Positions 6,097-12,184 of a stretch of 12,184 nucleotides of DNA are shown here, piece by piece. The stretch lies in contig CABSMB010000017.1 in NCBI GenBank assembly GCA_902478705.1, positions 1 to 12,184 of the forward strand. Reading direction: 5' to 3'. Source of the DNA: an uncultured Collinsella sp. (GTDB lineage: Bacteria > Actinomycetota > Coriobacteriia > Coriobacteriales > Coriobacteriaceae). Both the position numbers and the translations under genes were made by a program. The notes below the pieces were generated by a model. That model made no database searches. It saw only the letters and a list, made by a program, of their open reading frames with translations, and was not told the origin of the DNA. Each line of letters starts with the position of its first letter. The stretch's first letter is position 1.

Positions 6097-7497
6097 TTAA
6101 GAGACGACACCGGTCGCGTTGCCGATAATAACGACGACGCACATGACGGCAAACATAAACCCGAGCGCCTTGAACCATAGTTCGACAAAAGCACTCCCCC
6201 GATACCGATCGAGCACCGGAAAACGACGTCGAAGCCTACGCCGGTCGAGCATTCCGAATGTAACGAGCAGCACCAGGCCATCGACCATAAAGAAATACTC
6301 AAGTGCCAAAAACCACATTGGATAGTTTCGGTTTTCGCCCGTCGGCGTAAATACCGCAAAATGGCTACCCATCAGCAGCAACAATGTTGTCGCATAGACG
6401 CATCCGTTCCATATGCGCCCCACGGACTCGGGGATACGCGAGAGCAGACGCGCACATTTGGACGTCACGGGAGAGACGATCGAACGCCGGTTTGCAGAAG
6501 ACGGAAGCGAGAGGGCAACCGGCTGCTGTACCCACTGCACCTGTGACGCCGCGACCCGGGGCACACTGGCAGCAGATGAGGTCACGGGCGTCGGTACAGG
6601 GAGACATAGCTCATATGCCGCCCGCGCAGCATGCCCCAGTGCCTTTGCACTCGCAAAGCGCTTAGCCGGATCGAGCGCCATCGCCATGCAAATCACATCC
6701 GCCAGCGGAACGGGAATGCCATGCGCCTCGCATTGCTCACGTATGTCCCGCCCCGGTTTGGGGTCAGTTCCCGTCAGGCAAAAGAACAGCAGTGCGCCAA
6801 GCGCGTAAATATCGCTGCGGACGCTCGTCTGCCCAAACCCAAACTGCTCGGGCGGCGCATAGGAACGCGTGCCAAACTTGACGGTGTCGGCGTCGGCGCC
6901 ATCGCGCCAAATGCGCGCGATTCCCAGGTCAATAATCACCAGCGAGGAAAAGGTCATGCCGGCATCGGTCGCGTATCTCACGCCCGATACGATGATGTTC
7001 GAGGGTTTAAGGTCGCGGTGGATTACCGGTACCCCTGGCTCCCCCGCAGCTGCAAAACCAGCATGCAGCTCGCCCACCGCTTCACACAGAACGGGATACA
7101 GCTCGCGGGCATAATCGGGCGTCGCGCCCAGGCGCCCCACGAGCGCCTCGAGCGTCTCGCCTTCGACATATTCCATCACCACATCGAGCTCCTCGCCCGC
7201 GCGGCGGCAATCGACAATCCGGGGTAAGTGTTCAAAACGGCGTCCGGCCCGCTGAGCCGCAAACAGGCGCTCATATGCTCCGCCAATCTGCGCCGAAGCA
7301 TCGATGCGCTTGCGGACAAAGGGACCGAGAGACCCACCGCCAGAGCCCTCAAAATAGACGAGTTCGGTCGTCTCGACATCCGAGAACTTGAGCACGCGCT
7401 CCACACGATAGCCGTCATCGCGGTCGAGCGACGCCAAATGCTCGACAAGTGAAGCAGTCAGCTCGTCATCGGAATATGTTGGGCTCTGAGTATCCAT
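6097..7497 (-). CDS. Ser/Thr protein kinase with C-terminal membrane segments
   Basis: Hanks-type eukaryotic-like kinase. Numbering from ATG 7497 (466 residues): candidate ATP lysine in FVRKRI (Lys63), hinge-like VMEYVEGETL (107-116), catalytic loop HRDLKPSN (160-167), metal motif DLG (190-192, instead of DFG), activation segment FGTRSYAPPEQ (208-218) and DIYALGALLFFCLTG (229-243). The glycine-rich loop is poorly conserved. A Ser/Pro-rich linker (about 300-345) leads to three hydrophobic segments near 366-382, 395-415 and 442-459; there are no PASTA repeats, so any sensing would occur in or near the membrane. The start is uncertain: in-frame ATGs lie at 7590, 7509, 7506 and 7497, none with a strong SD. 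I prefer 7497 because a stable hairpin (7516-7545) precedes it and the extra residues look non-coding. It follows an HTH gene on the same strand, a likely functional partner. Confidence 0.85.
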   Translation of the reverse strand: MDTQSPTYSDDELTASLVEHLASLDRDDGYRVERVLKFSDVETTELVYFEGSGGGSLGPFVRKRIDASAQIGGAYERLFAAQRAGRRFEHLPRIVDCRRAGEELDVVMEYVEGETLEALVGRLGATPDYARELYPVLCEAVGELHAGFAAAGEPGVPVIHRDLKPSNIIVSGVRYATDAGMTFSSLVIIDLGIARIWRDGADADTVKFGTRSYAPPEQFGFGQTSVRSDIYALGALLFFCLTGTDPKPGRDIREQCEAHGIPVPLADVICMAMALDPAKRFASAKALGHAARAAYELCLPVPTPVTSSAASVPRVAASQVQWVQQPVALSLPSSANRRSIVSPVTSKCARLLSRIPESVGRIWNGCVYATTLLLLMGSHFAVFTPTGENRNYPMWFLALEYFFMVDGLVLLVTFGMLDRRRLRRRFPVLDRYRGSAFVELWFKALGFMFAVMCVVVIIGNATGVVS

Positions 7498-7515
7498 AGC
7501 GTCCATCATAACGCA

Positions 7516-7545
7516 GGGTGCGGACGCCCCATGGTGCCCGCACCC
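7516..7545 (-). other. Hairpin in the leader of the kinase gene
   Basis: GGGTGCGG (7516-7523) pairs perfectly with CCGCACCC (7538-7545), with a possible inner CGCC/GGTG stem. It sits between the HTH stop and the favoured kinase ATG. No T-run follows on the minus strand, so it may modulate read-through or translation rather than terminate. Confidence 0.35.
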
Positions 7546-7596
7546 CGTTCGTTCGCATGGTTGTTCTGGTGACACCGCCGGCCCAGCCATCGGCCA

Positions 7597-8019
7597 CTAA
7601 CTCACCGTTTCCTCGCCAAAGCGATACAGCTCTTCATTGACCTTTTGGAGGCTACAGCCACGATCGATGCAAAAGATAATGATTGCATCGCGACGGTCCT
7701 TGCAGTTGAGGACACTCACTCCGGCAGCCGTCAGGGCGCGGTTGGTCTCCTTGAGCGTCAACGCCATTGCAAAGGCAATCTGCAGCACCTTGTTGCGGCT
7801 CGGATGCCGCGCACCGGTAAAAATCTGATAACCAAAAGTCTCATTGAGGTCGGCCATGCGCACCACGCGCGAGCGCTCTAGGCCCTTTTCCTGCAGCAGC
7901 TGCTTAAGATAGTCCGAAAGCGACGGGGCGGCAAAGTCGTGTTCTTTGATATAGCCATCGATGTTTGGCGCGTCGAGGAGTTCATTGAGTAACTCGTCCG
8001 TCAGCTTTTTATCGGGCAT
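7597..8019 (-). CDS. Helix-turn-helix (XRE-like) protein next to the kinase
   Basis: Small predicted cytoplasmic DNA-binding protein of 140 residues. The middle part reads as a helix-turn-helix: SDYLKQLLQEKGL (35-47), SRVVRMADL (50-58), ETFGYQIFTGARHPSRNKVL (60-79), then IAFAMALTLKETNRAL, the usual order of XRE/Cro-type helices with GARHPSRNK as the turn after the recognition helix. The tail (100-140) has Cys106, Cys117 and Cys122 and no domain I know. ATG 8019 has a strong GGGAGGTGAGG-type SD at 8024-8034. It lies 39 nt after the lipoprotein gene and directly before the kinase gene, so it may be a target or partner of the kinase (inference). Partner genes of this layout are the best clue to its role; the DNA target is unknown. 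Confidence 0.75.
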   Translation of the reverse strand: MPDKKLTDELLNELLDAPNIDGYIKEHDFAAPSLSDYLKQLLQEKGLERSRVVRMADLNETFGYQIFTGARHPSRNKVLQIAFAMALTLKETNRALTAAGVSVLNCKDRRDAIIIFCIDRGCSLQKVNEELYRFGEETVS

Positions 8020-8058
8020 ACGACCTCACCTCCCATACGGCGCAACGGTAGCGACATG

Positions 8059-8604
8059 TTAGGCCAGCACCCAGCTTGCAGCGGCAGACTTATCAAACAC
8101 GTTGGCAAAATAGAGAGCCTTCTTGATGTCACCATCAAAGTAGATATTGCCCGCCACGGAACCGCCGGCGGCAAGGGTACCAGACTGCAGTTCATCGGAG
8201 CCCTCGCTGTAATAACCCTGGTTCTGCTGAGCACCGTTGGCGTCCTCGCCCTTCCAGTCGTAGATATTGTAATCTGCGCCCTCATCGCCATTGTTGACGT
8301 ACGTGACGTGAATGCCCGTCATGGTCGAACCGTCATAATTTGTGAGGCCGGGCTGGACGGAATCGACGACGACGGAAAGACCGGCAGCCGTGGTCACCGT
8401 CGTACCAACCGCCAGGTCAGTCGTAGGCTGCTCTTCCTTCTTCGTCTCTTCCTTCTTGTCACCATCGCCAGCATCCTCGGTGACGGTCGCCTTGTCGCTA
8501 CCACAACCGGCAAGAAGACCGGCAGTCCCCAAAGCGACGGTGGCGAATGCGCCAAGTGCAGCGCGACGGCTCAGCAGCACTTCGTTTTCGAGCTTATTCA
8601 TCAT
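8059..8604 (-). CDS. Putative Tat-exported lipoprotein, DUF4352-like domain
   Basis: Predicted membrane-anchored lipoprotein of 181 residues. The N-terminus carries a twin-arginine run LSRRAALGAF (11-20), a hydrophobic stretch and the lipobox LLAGC (30-34), giving lipid attachment at Cys34. A short Lys/Glu/Asp-rich spacer (36-60) precedes a beta-rich domain (about 63-181) with VVVDSVQPG, GIHVTYVNNGDEG and GNIYFDGD, resembling the Ig/telokin-like folds of DUF4352 lipoproteins. Function is unknown; it may sense or bind something outside the membrane. ATGs at 8604 and 8601 are 4 and 7 nt from an AGGAAGG SD (8609-8615), and either may be used. The SD lies inside a perfect 14-bp inverted repeat, so translation may be controlled. 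Downstream are the HTH and kinase genes. Confidence 0.78.
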   Translation of the reverse strand: MMNKLENEVLLSRRAALGAFATVALGTAGLLAGCGSDKATVTEDAGDGDKKEETKKEEQPTTDLAVGTTVTTAAGLSVVVDSVQPGLTNYDGSTMTGIHVTYVNNGDEGADYNIYDWKGEDANGAQQNQGYYSEGSDELQSGTLAAGGSVAGNIYFDGDIKKALYFANVFDKSAAASWVLA

Positions 8605-8606
8605 GC

Positions 8607-8660
8607 ATCCTTCCTACGATCCGGCTACCGCGCCGGCACACAGCACATCGTAGGAAGGAT
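8607..8660 (-). promoter_or_regulatory. Leader hairpin that would sequester the lipoprotein SD
   Basis: ATCCTTCCTACGAT (8607-8620) and ATCGTAGGAAGGAT (8647-8660) are perfect 14-bp inverted repeats. The 26-nt spacer holds a nested CCGGC/GCCGG pair (8621-8625, 8632-8636). In the minus-strand mRNA the 3' arm contains the AGGAAGG SD of the lipoprotein gene, and the 5' arm supplies the complementary CCTTCCT. Folding would therefore hide the ribosome site. It could instead be a DNA operator with two-fold symmetry. Confidence 0.65.
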
Positions 8661-8725
8661 TAAACATGAATTCATTAGCTGAGAGCTAAGGTTGCGGTAA
8701 ACGGCCAATGCAGTTATCCAAACGC

Positions 8726-8746
8726 CGAGCAAGCGCACTTTGCTCG
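8726..8746 (-). terminator. Weak terminator candidate after the small membrane protein gene
   Basis: CGAGCAA (8726-8732) and TTGCTCG (8740-8746) form a 7-bp stem with a 7-nt loop, 20 nt past the membrane-protein stop on the minus strand. Only a short T-rich tract (GCGTTTGG) follows, so termination may be partial. Confidence 0.35.
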
Positions 8747-8765
8747 ACCGTCTGCTGGCAGCGCA

Positions 8766-9089
8766 TCAACCCACCGTGACAGATTCCCCGGTAAAGGTGC
8801 TTACAAGTAACAGGATAAAGAAGGCTAAATAGCTGATGCTCAATAGGTAAGCGAAGACTAAAAAGATGGCCCATCCAACATTGGTCTTACCATCGGCACG
8901 ACGCTGCTCGCGAGAACGACACAGCCAGACCGTCACGCCAATGGCCACAATCAGCAACACGAGTGCCGCTGCTGCCAACCCGGCAAGCGCAAACATCACG
9001 CCAACGCTCACAGCAATAACCGGAAGCAGTAGCAAGCCACACCCGCATCCACCCGGACTATATACGGCAGATTGTCGGCGTCGCCCCAT
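8766..9089 (-). CDS. Small membrane protein of unknown function
   Basis: A 107-residue protein with a basic N-terminus (MGRRRQ), a Gly/Cys run GGCGCG (about 13-18), a long hydrophobic region that would make two closely spaced membrane segments (about 18-56), a charged loop SREQRRADGKTN (59-70) and a third segment (about 72-98). No known family is recognised. ATG 9089 is preferred because GGAG (9095-9098) lies 5 nt upstream, inside the end of the amidohydrolase gene; GTG 9095 overlaps that stop and has no SD. The 2-nt gap to the amidohydrolase stop shows the two are co-translated. A role linked to peptide or amino-acid handling is possible but only from position. Confidence 0.7.
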   Translation of the reverse strand: MGRRRQSAVYSPGGCGCGLLLLPVIAVSVGVMFALAGLAAAALVLLIVAIGVTVWLCRSREQRRADGKTNVGWAIFLVFAYLLSISYLAFFILLLVSTFTGESVTVG

Positions 9090-9091
9090 CG

Positions 9092-10279
9092 TCACTCCAT
9101 CACAAGCAATCGTTTGTAGACATCGAGGCCTTTGAGCAGGATTTCCTCGTCAAAGAGCATGGTATCAGTGTGAAGGGCGCTCGTGGCATAGGCGGGACAG
9201 CCATCCGAATCGCTCGGATTATCTTGGCCGGCAGGCACACCCGTGCCCAGCAAGAAGAACACGCCCGGCAGATGGCGCTGATAGAACGCGAAATCCTCGG
9301 CGATCAGCAGCGGCTCGTCCACAAGTTGCAGCTCGGACAAGGCAGGCGCAATGTGGGCAAACAGCTCGGGGTCGTTATCGACTGGCGGATAGCCCTCGGC
9401 AAAGTCGAGATCGTACGTACAGCCTGTTGCGGCGCAGGCCTCGTCCAACACGCGGCGCACGCCCTCGCGCGCACGGTCGAACATGCCGTCCGTAAACACG
9501 CGCAGGCTGCCCGCAACATGGGCCTCCCCCGCCACCGCATTGCAGACGGTGCCGGCCTGCAGCAGACCGAACTTACCAATGCAGGGTTCATCGGCGCCCA
9601 GCTCATCCATCAGTTCGCGCTCGGCAACCAAGAACTTGGCAGCCGCCAGCGCCGCATCGTGCGACTCCTCGACCGGAACGCCATAGGTCTTAGCGATATG
9701 GATGCTCGTGCCATGGATATGAATGTGCGTCTCGCTCGAACGCGCCAGCAACGGACCGGAGCAGCTCGCCAACATGCCGGCGGGCAGATCGGGCCACACG
9801 TGGAAGCCGAAGATACGATCCACCCCATAGCGCTCGAATACGCCGCTCTCGCACACCGTCTTGGCGCCACCGGTCGTTTCCTCGGCCGGCTGAAACACAA
9901 AGAGCACGTTGCGCTTGATGACGCCCGGCTGCTCACGAATCGTACGGTCGACATACGTCGCGGCGGCAAGTGCCATAGCCATGTGTCCGTCATGTCCACA
10001 AGCGTGCATCTTGCCGGGATGCGTCGAGGCGAAATCCGCACCCGTCGCCTCCGCGATGGGCAGCGCATCCATATCGGCGCGAATCGCCGTGGCATGCGCG
10101 GCACCAACGCCAGCGTCGAAGAAAGCGCAGACGCAGCTGGGGCACGGATGGGTCACCTCGCAAGCGAGCGGCGCCAACACGCCCTCGATATAGGCGATAG
10201 TCTGCGGAAGATCGAAATCGAGCTCCGGAATGCGATGGAGATCGCGCCGATAGCGACGGAGTTCTTGGAGCTCGGTCAT
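9092..10279 (-). CDS. M20-family metallo-amidohydrolase (N-acyl amino acid hydrolase type)
   Basis: Cytoplasmic zinc or manganese-type hydrolase that removes acyl groups from amino acids or similar amides. Numbering from ATG 10279 (395 residues): HRIPEL (15-20), metal-site motifs ACGHDGHM (93-100; Cys94, His96), PAEETTGGA (131-139; Glu133, Glu134), FGFHVWPDLPAG (157-168; His160) and SALHTDT (367-373; His370). This set is that of the M20D group with hippurate hydrolases, N-acetyl-DAP deacetylases and IAA-amino acid hydrolases. The lid-domain stretch HGTSIHIAKTYGVP departs from the usual GKGGHAAMPH pattern. Start 10279 has an AAAGGA SD at 10286-10291; in-frame ATGs at 10294 and 10315 lack one. 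It is divergent from the lysine riboswitch gene, so an N-acetyl-DAP role is worth considering but unproven. Confidence 0.88.
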   Translation of the reverse strand: MTELQELRRYRRDLHRIPELDFDLPQTIAYIEGVLAPLACEVTHPCPSCVCAFFDAGVGAAHATAIRADMDALPIAEATGADFASTHPGKMHACGHDGHMAMALAAATYVDRTIREQPGVIKRNVLFVFQPAEETTGGAKTVCESGVFERYGVDRIFGFHVWPDLPAGMLASCSGPLLARSSETHIHIHGTSIHIAKTYGVPVEESHDAALAAAKFLVAERELMDELGADEPCIGKFGLLQAGTVCNAVAGEAHVAGSLRVFTDGMFDRAREGVRRVLDEACAATGCTYDLDFAEGYPPVDNDPELFAHIAPALSELQLVDEPLLIAEDFAFYQRHLPGVFFLLGTGVPAGQDNPSDSDGCPAYATSALHTDTMLFDEEILLKGLDVYKRLLVME

Positions 10280-10390
10280 AAAGGGTCCTTTCATGGGGCA
10301 TATCCATTCACACACTATTGTGATGCAGAATTATGACGCCCTTGTTTCTAGCATATCCCTGCATTTTTTAAACGTTATATACGAATACTC

Positions 10391-10419
10391 TTGTTTGGTA
10401 AAGTGCAACGTGGTAGGGT
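10391..10419 (+). promoter_or_regulatory. Candidate promoter for the lysine riboswitch transcript
   Basis: TTGTTT (10391-10396) and TAGGGT (10414-10419) are spaced by 17 nt, with a start expected just before the aptamer. A GTGGTA/TACCAC inverted repeat (10410-10415, 10423-10428) overlaps the -10 and could be an operator. The rest of the 10280-10390 gap is AT-rich with no gene. Confidence 0.4.
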
Positions 10420-10430
10420 CGTTACCACTT

Positions 10431-10587
10431 GATAGAGGCGCGGGCACGAAGAGCCGCGGGCGAGTCGGCAGACTTTGACCCTGCGGGGAGGCGAAACCCG
10501 CCGAACTGGGTTTTTCGGGCACGAACAACCTGGTGGGCCTGCGGGAAACACCCGCAGGACTGTCTGCAGCAATGCGGGAGCGCTATC
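10431..10587 (+). promoter_or_regulatory. Lysine riboswitch aptamer (L box)
   Basis: The sequence carries the L-box hallmarks: GATAGAGGCGCGGGCACGAA (10431-10450) at the 5' side of P1, GCCGAA (10500-10505), a CCTGCGGG/CCCGCAGG stem (10538-10545 with 10551-10558), GGACTGTC (10557-10564) and the closing GCGCTATC (10580-10587), whose CTATC pairs with GATAG to form P1. The order matches the Bacillus subtilis lysC leader. It lies upstream of a lysA-dapA frame, the expected target, so excess lysine should lower expression. Confidence 0.88.
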
Positions 10588-10648
10588 CGGACATTGGGTC
10601 CACGCTATGCGGATTCGATGCGCCGATGGCGCCGTCTGGATAGCGAGG
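10581..10648 (+). promoter_or_regulatory. Expression platform of the lysine riboswitch, probably translational
   Basis: The 3' strand of P1 (10581-10592) can instead pair with GTCTGGATAGCG (10634-10645; 12 bp, one wobble). A competing stem joins CC-A-CGCTAT (10600-10608) to ATAGCG-A-GG (10640-10648), burying the GAGG SD ten nt before the lysA ATG; an inner GCGCC/GGCGC hairpin (10620-10632) fits inside. No terminator T-run is seen. Lysine binding, by keeping P1, would favour the SD-hiding stem. Confidence 0.55.
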
Positions 10649-10658
10649 TTTACGGGAC

Positions 10659-12184
10659 ATGGCATTGACCCCCAACGAGGCATATGCGGCCAAGCAGCCG
10701 TTTGTGGACAAGGAGACGCTCGAGCATATCGTCGAGCAGTTTCCCACGCCGTTTCATCTTTACGACGAGGCGGGCATCCGCCGCAACATGCAAGAGGTGC
10801 GCGACGCCTTTGCGTGGAATCCGGGATTTAAGGAGTACTTTGCCGTCAAGGCCAATCCCAACCCGGCGCTCATCTCCATTCTCAACGAATACGGCTGCGG
10901 CTGCGATTGCTCGAGCTATACCGAGCTCATGATTGCCCGCTCACTGGGTATCACCGGCCACGACATCATGTTCTCGTCCAACGACACGCCGGCGGCGGAC
11001 TTTGAGCTCGCCGACAAGCTGGGTGCCATCGTCAACTTTGACGACATCAGCCATATCGAGTTCTTTGAGCGCGTCGCGGGCCCCCTCCCCAAGACGGTAA
11101 GCTGCCGTTTTAACCCGGGCGGCCTGTTCCAGCTCTCTAACGGCATCATGGACAACCCCGGCGACTCCAAGTACGGCATGACCACCGAGCAACTCTTCGA
11201 GGCCTTCCGCATGCTCAAGGCCAAGGGCGCCGAAAATTTTGGCATCCATGCCTTCCTTGCCAGTAATACCGTCACTAACGACTACTATCCCAGGCTCGCA
11301 CGCATCCTTTTTGAGCTTGCCGTGCGCCTGGAGCGCGAGACCGGCGCACATGTCGCCTTTATCAATCTGTCCGGCGGTGTGGGTATCCCCTACCTGCCCG
11401 AGCAGCAGGCCAACGACATTCACGCCATCGGCGAGGGAGTGCACGCGGCATACGACGAGATCCTGGTTCCTGCCGGCATGGGCGATGTGGCCATCTGCAC
11501 CGAGATGGGCCGCTTTATGATGGGCCCCTACGGCTGCCTGGTCACCAAGGCCATCCACGAGAAGCAGATCTACAAGGACTATATCGGCGTGGACGCAAGC
11601 GCCGTCGATCTGATCCGCCCTGCCATGTATGGTGCCTACCACCACATTACGGTGATGGGACAGCCGGGTGGCCCTGACAAGACCGCAGCACCGGTCACGA
11701 ACACGTATGACATCACGGGCAACTTGTGCGAGAACAACGATAAGTTCGCTATCGACCGCGAGCTGCCGCAGATCGACATGGGTGATGTACTCGTGATCCA
11801 CGATACCGGCGCGCATGGCTACTCCATGGGCTACAACTACAACGGCCGTCTGCGCTCCGCCGAGGTATTGCTGCGCCCCGACGGCTCGGCAGATCTCATT
11901 CGTCGCGCCGAGCGCCCGGGCGATTACTTTGCCACGCTCGACGTGCTGCCGAGCGGCCGAGAGCTGCTGGCCAAGTCGCGCGCCGAAAGCGCCCGTCGCC
12001 GCGCCCAGGACGAACGCCTGGCCGTCGCCGCCCAATGGAACAAACGCATCCAGATCGCGGAAGCGAAGGAGAAGAACATGGATATCCGCAACCTCGAGGG
12101 TTCGATCGTCGCCCTCGTCACGCCGTTTAAAAAGGACGGCAGCGTCGACTTTGACGCGCTCGAGCGCCTTATCGATTTCCACCT
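10659..12184 (+). CDS. lysA: Diaminopimelate decarboxylase (LysA) fused in frame to DapA, 3' end outside window
   Basis: LysA uses PLP to decarboxylate meso-diaminopimelate to L-lysine. Residues 1-430 show TPFHLYD (30-36), the PLP lysine FAVKANPNP (Lys64), GIHAFLASN (195-203), LSGGVGIPY (237-245), TEMGR (281-285), DLIRPAMYGAYHHI (317-330), LCENND (356-361) and GYNYNGRLRSAEVLLRPDG (391-409). These are divergent forms of the family's HxGS, GGG, EPGR and CESxD motifs. No stop codon follows: a charged helical linker (431-473) leads straight into a DapA N-terminus at residue 474 (IVALVTPF, then SVDFDALERLIDFH) up to the window edge. The ATG at 10659 is the first start after an in-frame TAG at 10641; GAGG lies at 10645-10648. 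Expression is under the lysine riboswitch. The LysA call is firm; whether one fused polypeptide is made is not proven. Confidence 0.85.
   Translation, partial: MALTPNEAYAAKQPFVDKETLEHIVEQFPTPFHLYDEAGIRRNMQEVRDAFAWNPGFKEYFAVKANPNPALISILNEYGCGCDCSSYTELMIARSLGITGHDIMFSSNDTPAADFELADKLGAIVNFDDISHIEFFERVAGPLPKTVSCRFNPGGLFQLSNGIMDNPGDSKYGMTTEQLFEAFRMLKAKGAENFGIHAFLASNTVTNDYYPRLARILFELAVRLERETGAHVAFINLSGGVGIPYLPEQQANDIHAIGEGVHAAYDEILVPAGMGDVAICTEMGRFMMGPYGCLVTKAIHEKQIYKDYIGVDASAVDLIRPAMYGAYHHITVMGQPGGPDKTAAPVTNTYDITGNLCENNDKFAIDRELPQIDMGDVLVIHDTGAHGYSMGYNYNGRLRSAEVLLRPDGSADLIRRAERPGDYFATLDVLPSGRELLAKSRAESARRRAQDERLAVAAQWNKRIQIAEAKEKNMDIRNLEGSIVALVTPFKKDGSVDFDALERLIDFH
12078..12184 (+). CDS. dapA: 4-hydroxy-tetrahydrodipicolinate synthase (DapA), N-terminal part, with own internal start
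   Basis: DapA condenses pyruvate and L-aspartate-4-semialdehyde, the first step of the DAP branch. From ATG 12078 the frame reads MDIRNLEGSIVALVTPF and then a DGSVDFDAL stretch, the typical DapA N-terminus with the VTPF signature of the TIM barrel; the catalytic Tyr and Lys lie beyond the window. AAGGAG (12066-12071) is 6 nt upstream of the ATG, a strong SD, so independent initiation is plausible. Unusually, this ATG is in the same frame as lysA (473 codons after its start) with no stop between. The product may therefore be made both as a LysA fusion and on its own. Confidence 0.75.
   Translation, partial: MDIRNLEGSIVALVTPFKKDGSVDFDALERLIDFH

Noticed and set aside
5196..6359. A 387-codon open frame on the minus strand
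   Set aside because: It runs antisense to the wall hydrolase and across the bidirectional terminator at 6064-6089, with low-complexity Gly/Ala/Val composition and no family motif.
7498..7590. Extended kinase N-terminus starting at ATG 7590
   Set aside because: The extra 31 residues contain no kinase-family sequence, the stretch holds a strong hairpin, and the SD is weak. It remains possible because the ATG is only 6 nt past the HTH stop.
9170..10336. A 388-codon open frame on the plus strand
   Set aside because: Antisense to the M20 hydrolase, whose metal ligands are intact; composition is Arg/His/Gly shadow-like.
10579..10648. Intrinsic transcription terminator in the lysine riboswitch platform
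   Set aside because: The stems are present but no T-run follows any of them before the lysA start, so translational control fits better.
10429..10831. Short open frames over the lysA leader
   Set aside because: They overlap the riboswitch aptamer and the start of lysA in other frames and have no family features.
10941..12182. A 413-codon open frame on the minus strand
   Set aside because: Antisense to the lysA-dapA frame, which shows clear enzyme motifs and sits behind a lysine riboswitch.

Overview
The window is a GC-rich bacterial chromosome segment with tightly packed genes, short intergenic gaps and clear Shine-Dalgarno (SD) sites. The gene content fits a gut Coriobacteriia genome of the Collinsella type: an ECF transporter, a D-aspartate peptidoglycan branch cluster, a PcsB-like wall hydrolase, a Ser/Thr kinase with C-terminal membrane segments, and a lysine riboswitch ahead of lysA. 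The genus is inferred from style and content, since no rRNA or other marker is present.

Layout. (1) 1-1623, plus strand: the 3' end of an ECF ATPase gene, probably the second half of a fused double ATPase, overlapping ecfT and closed by a 14-bp terminator. (2) 1747-3834, minus strand: an ATP-grasp ligase followed by an aspartate/glutamate racemase, the same pair that makes and attaches D-Asp to peptidoglycan precursors in Enterococcus faecium. (3) 4055-4687, plus: a stand-alone MOSC-domain protein. (4) 4747-6053, plus: a leader rich in palindromes, then a secreted coiled-coil cell-wall hydrolase and a bidirectional terminator. (5) 6097-8604, minus: a Tat-type lipoprotein, a helix-turn-helix protein and a membrane-anchored Ser/Thr kinase, in that transcriptional order. 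The lipoprotein leader can fold into a long hairpin that hides its SD. (6) 8766-10279, minus: an M20 metallo-amidohydrolase followed by a small membrane protein, nearly overlapping. (7) 10391-12184, plus: a candidate promoter, a lysine riboswitch with an apparent translational switch, and lysA, which runs without a stop codon into dapA at the window edge.

The most unusual observation is the lysA-dapA reading frame. The last committed enzyme of lysine synthesis (LysA) and the first enzyme of the DAP branch (DapA) share one open frame under one lysine riboswitch, yet the dapA part keeps its own strong internal SD and ATG. Second is the 14-bp perfect inverted repeat over the lipoprotein SD. Several loci converge on the cell envelope: D-Asp branch formation, a wall hydrolase, lysine/DAP supply and a membrane kinase. 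They lie in separate transcription units, so co-regulation is not shown by the sequence.
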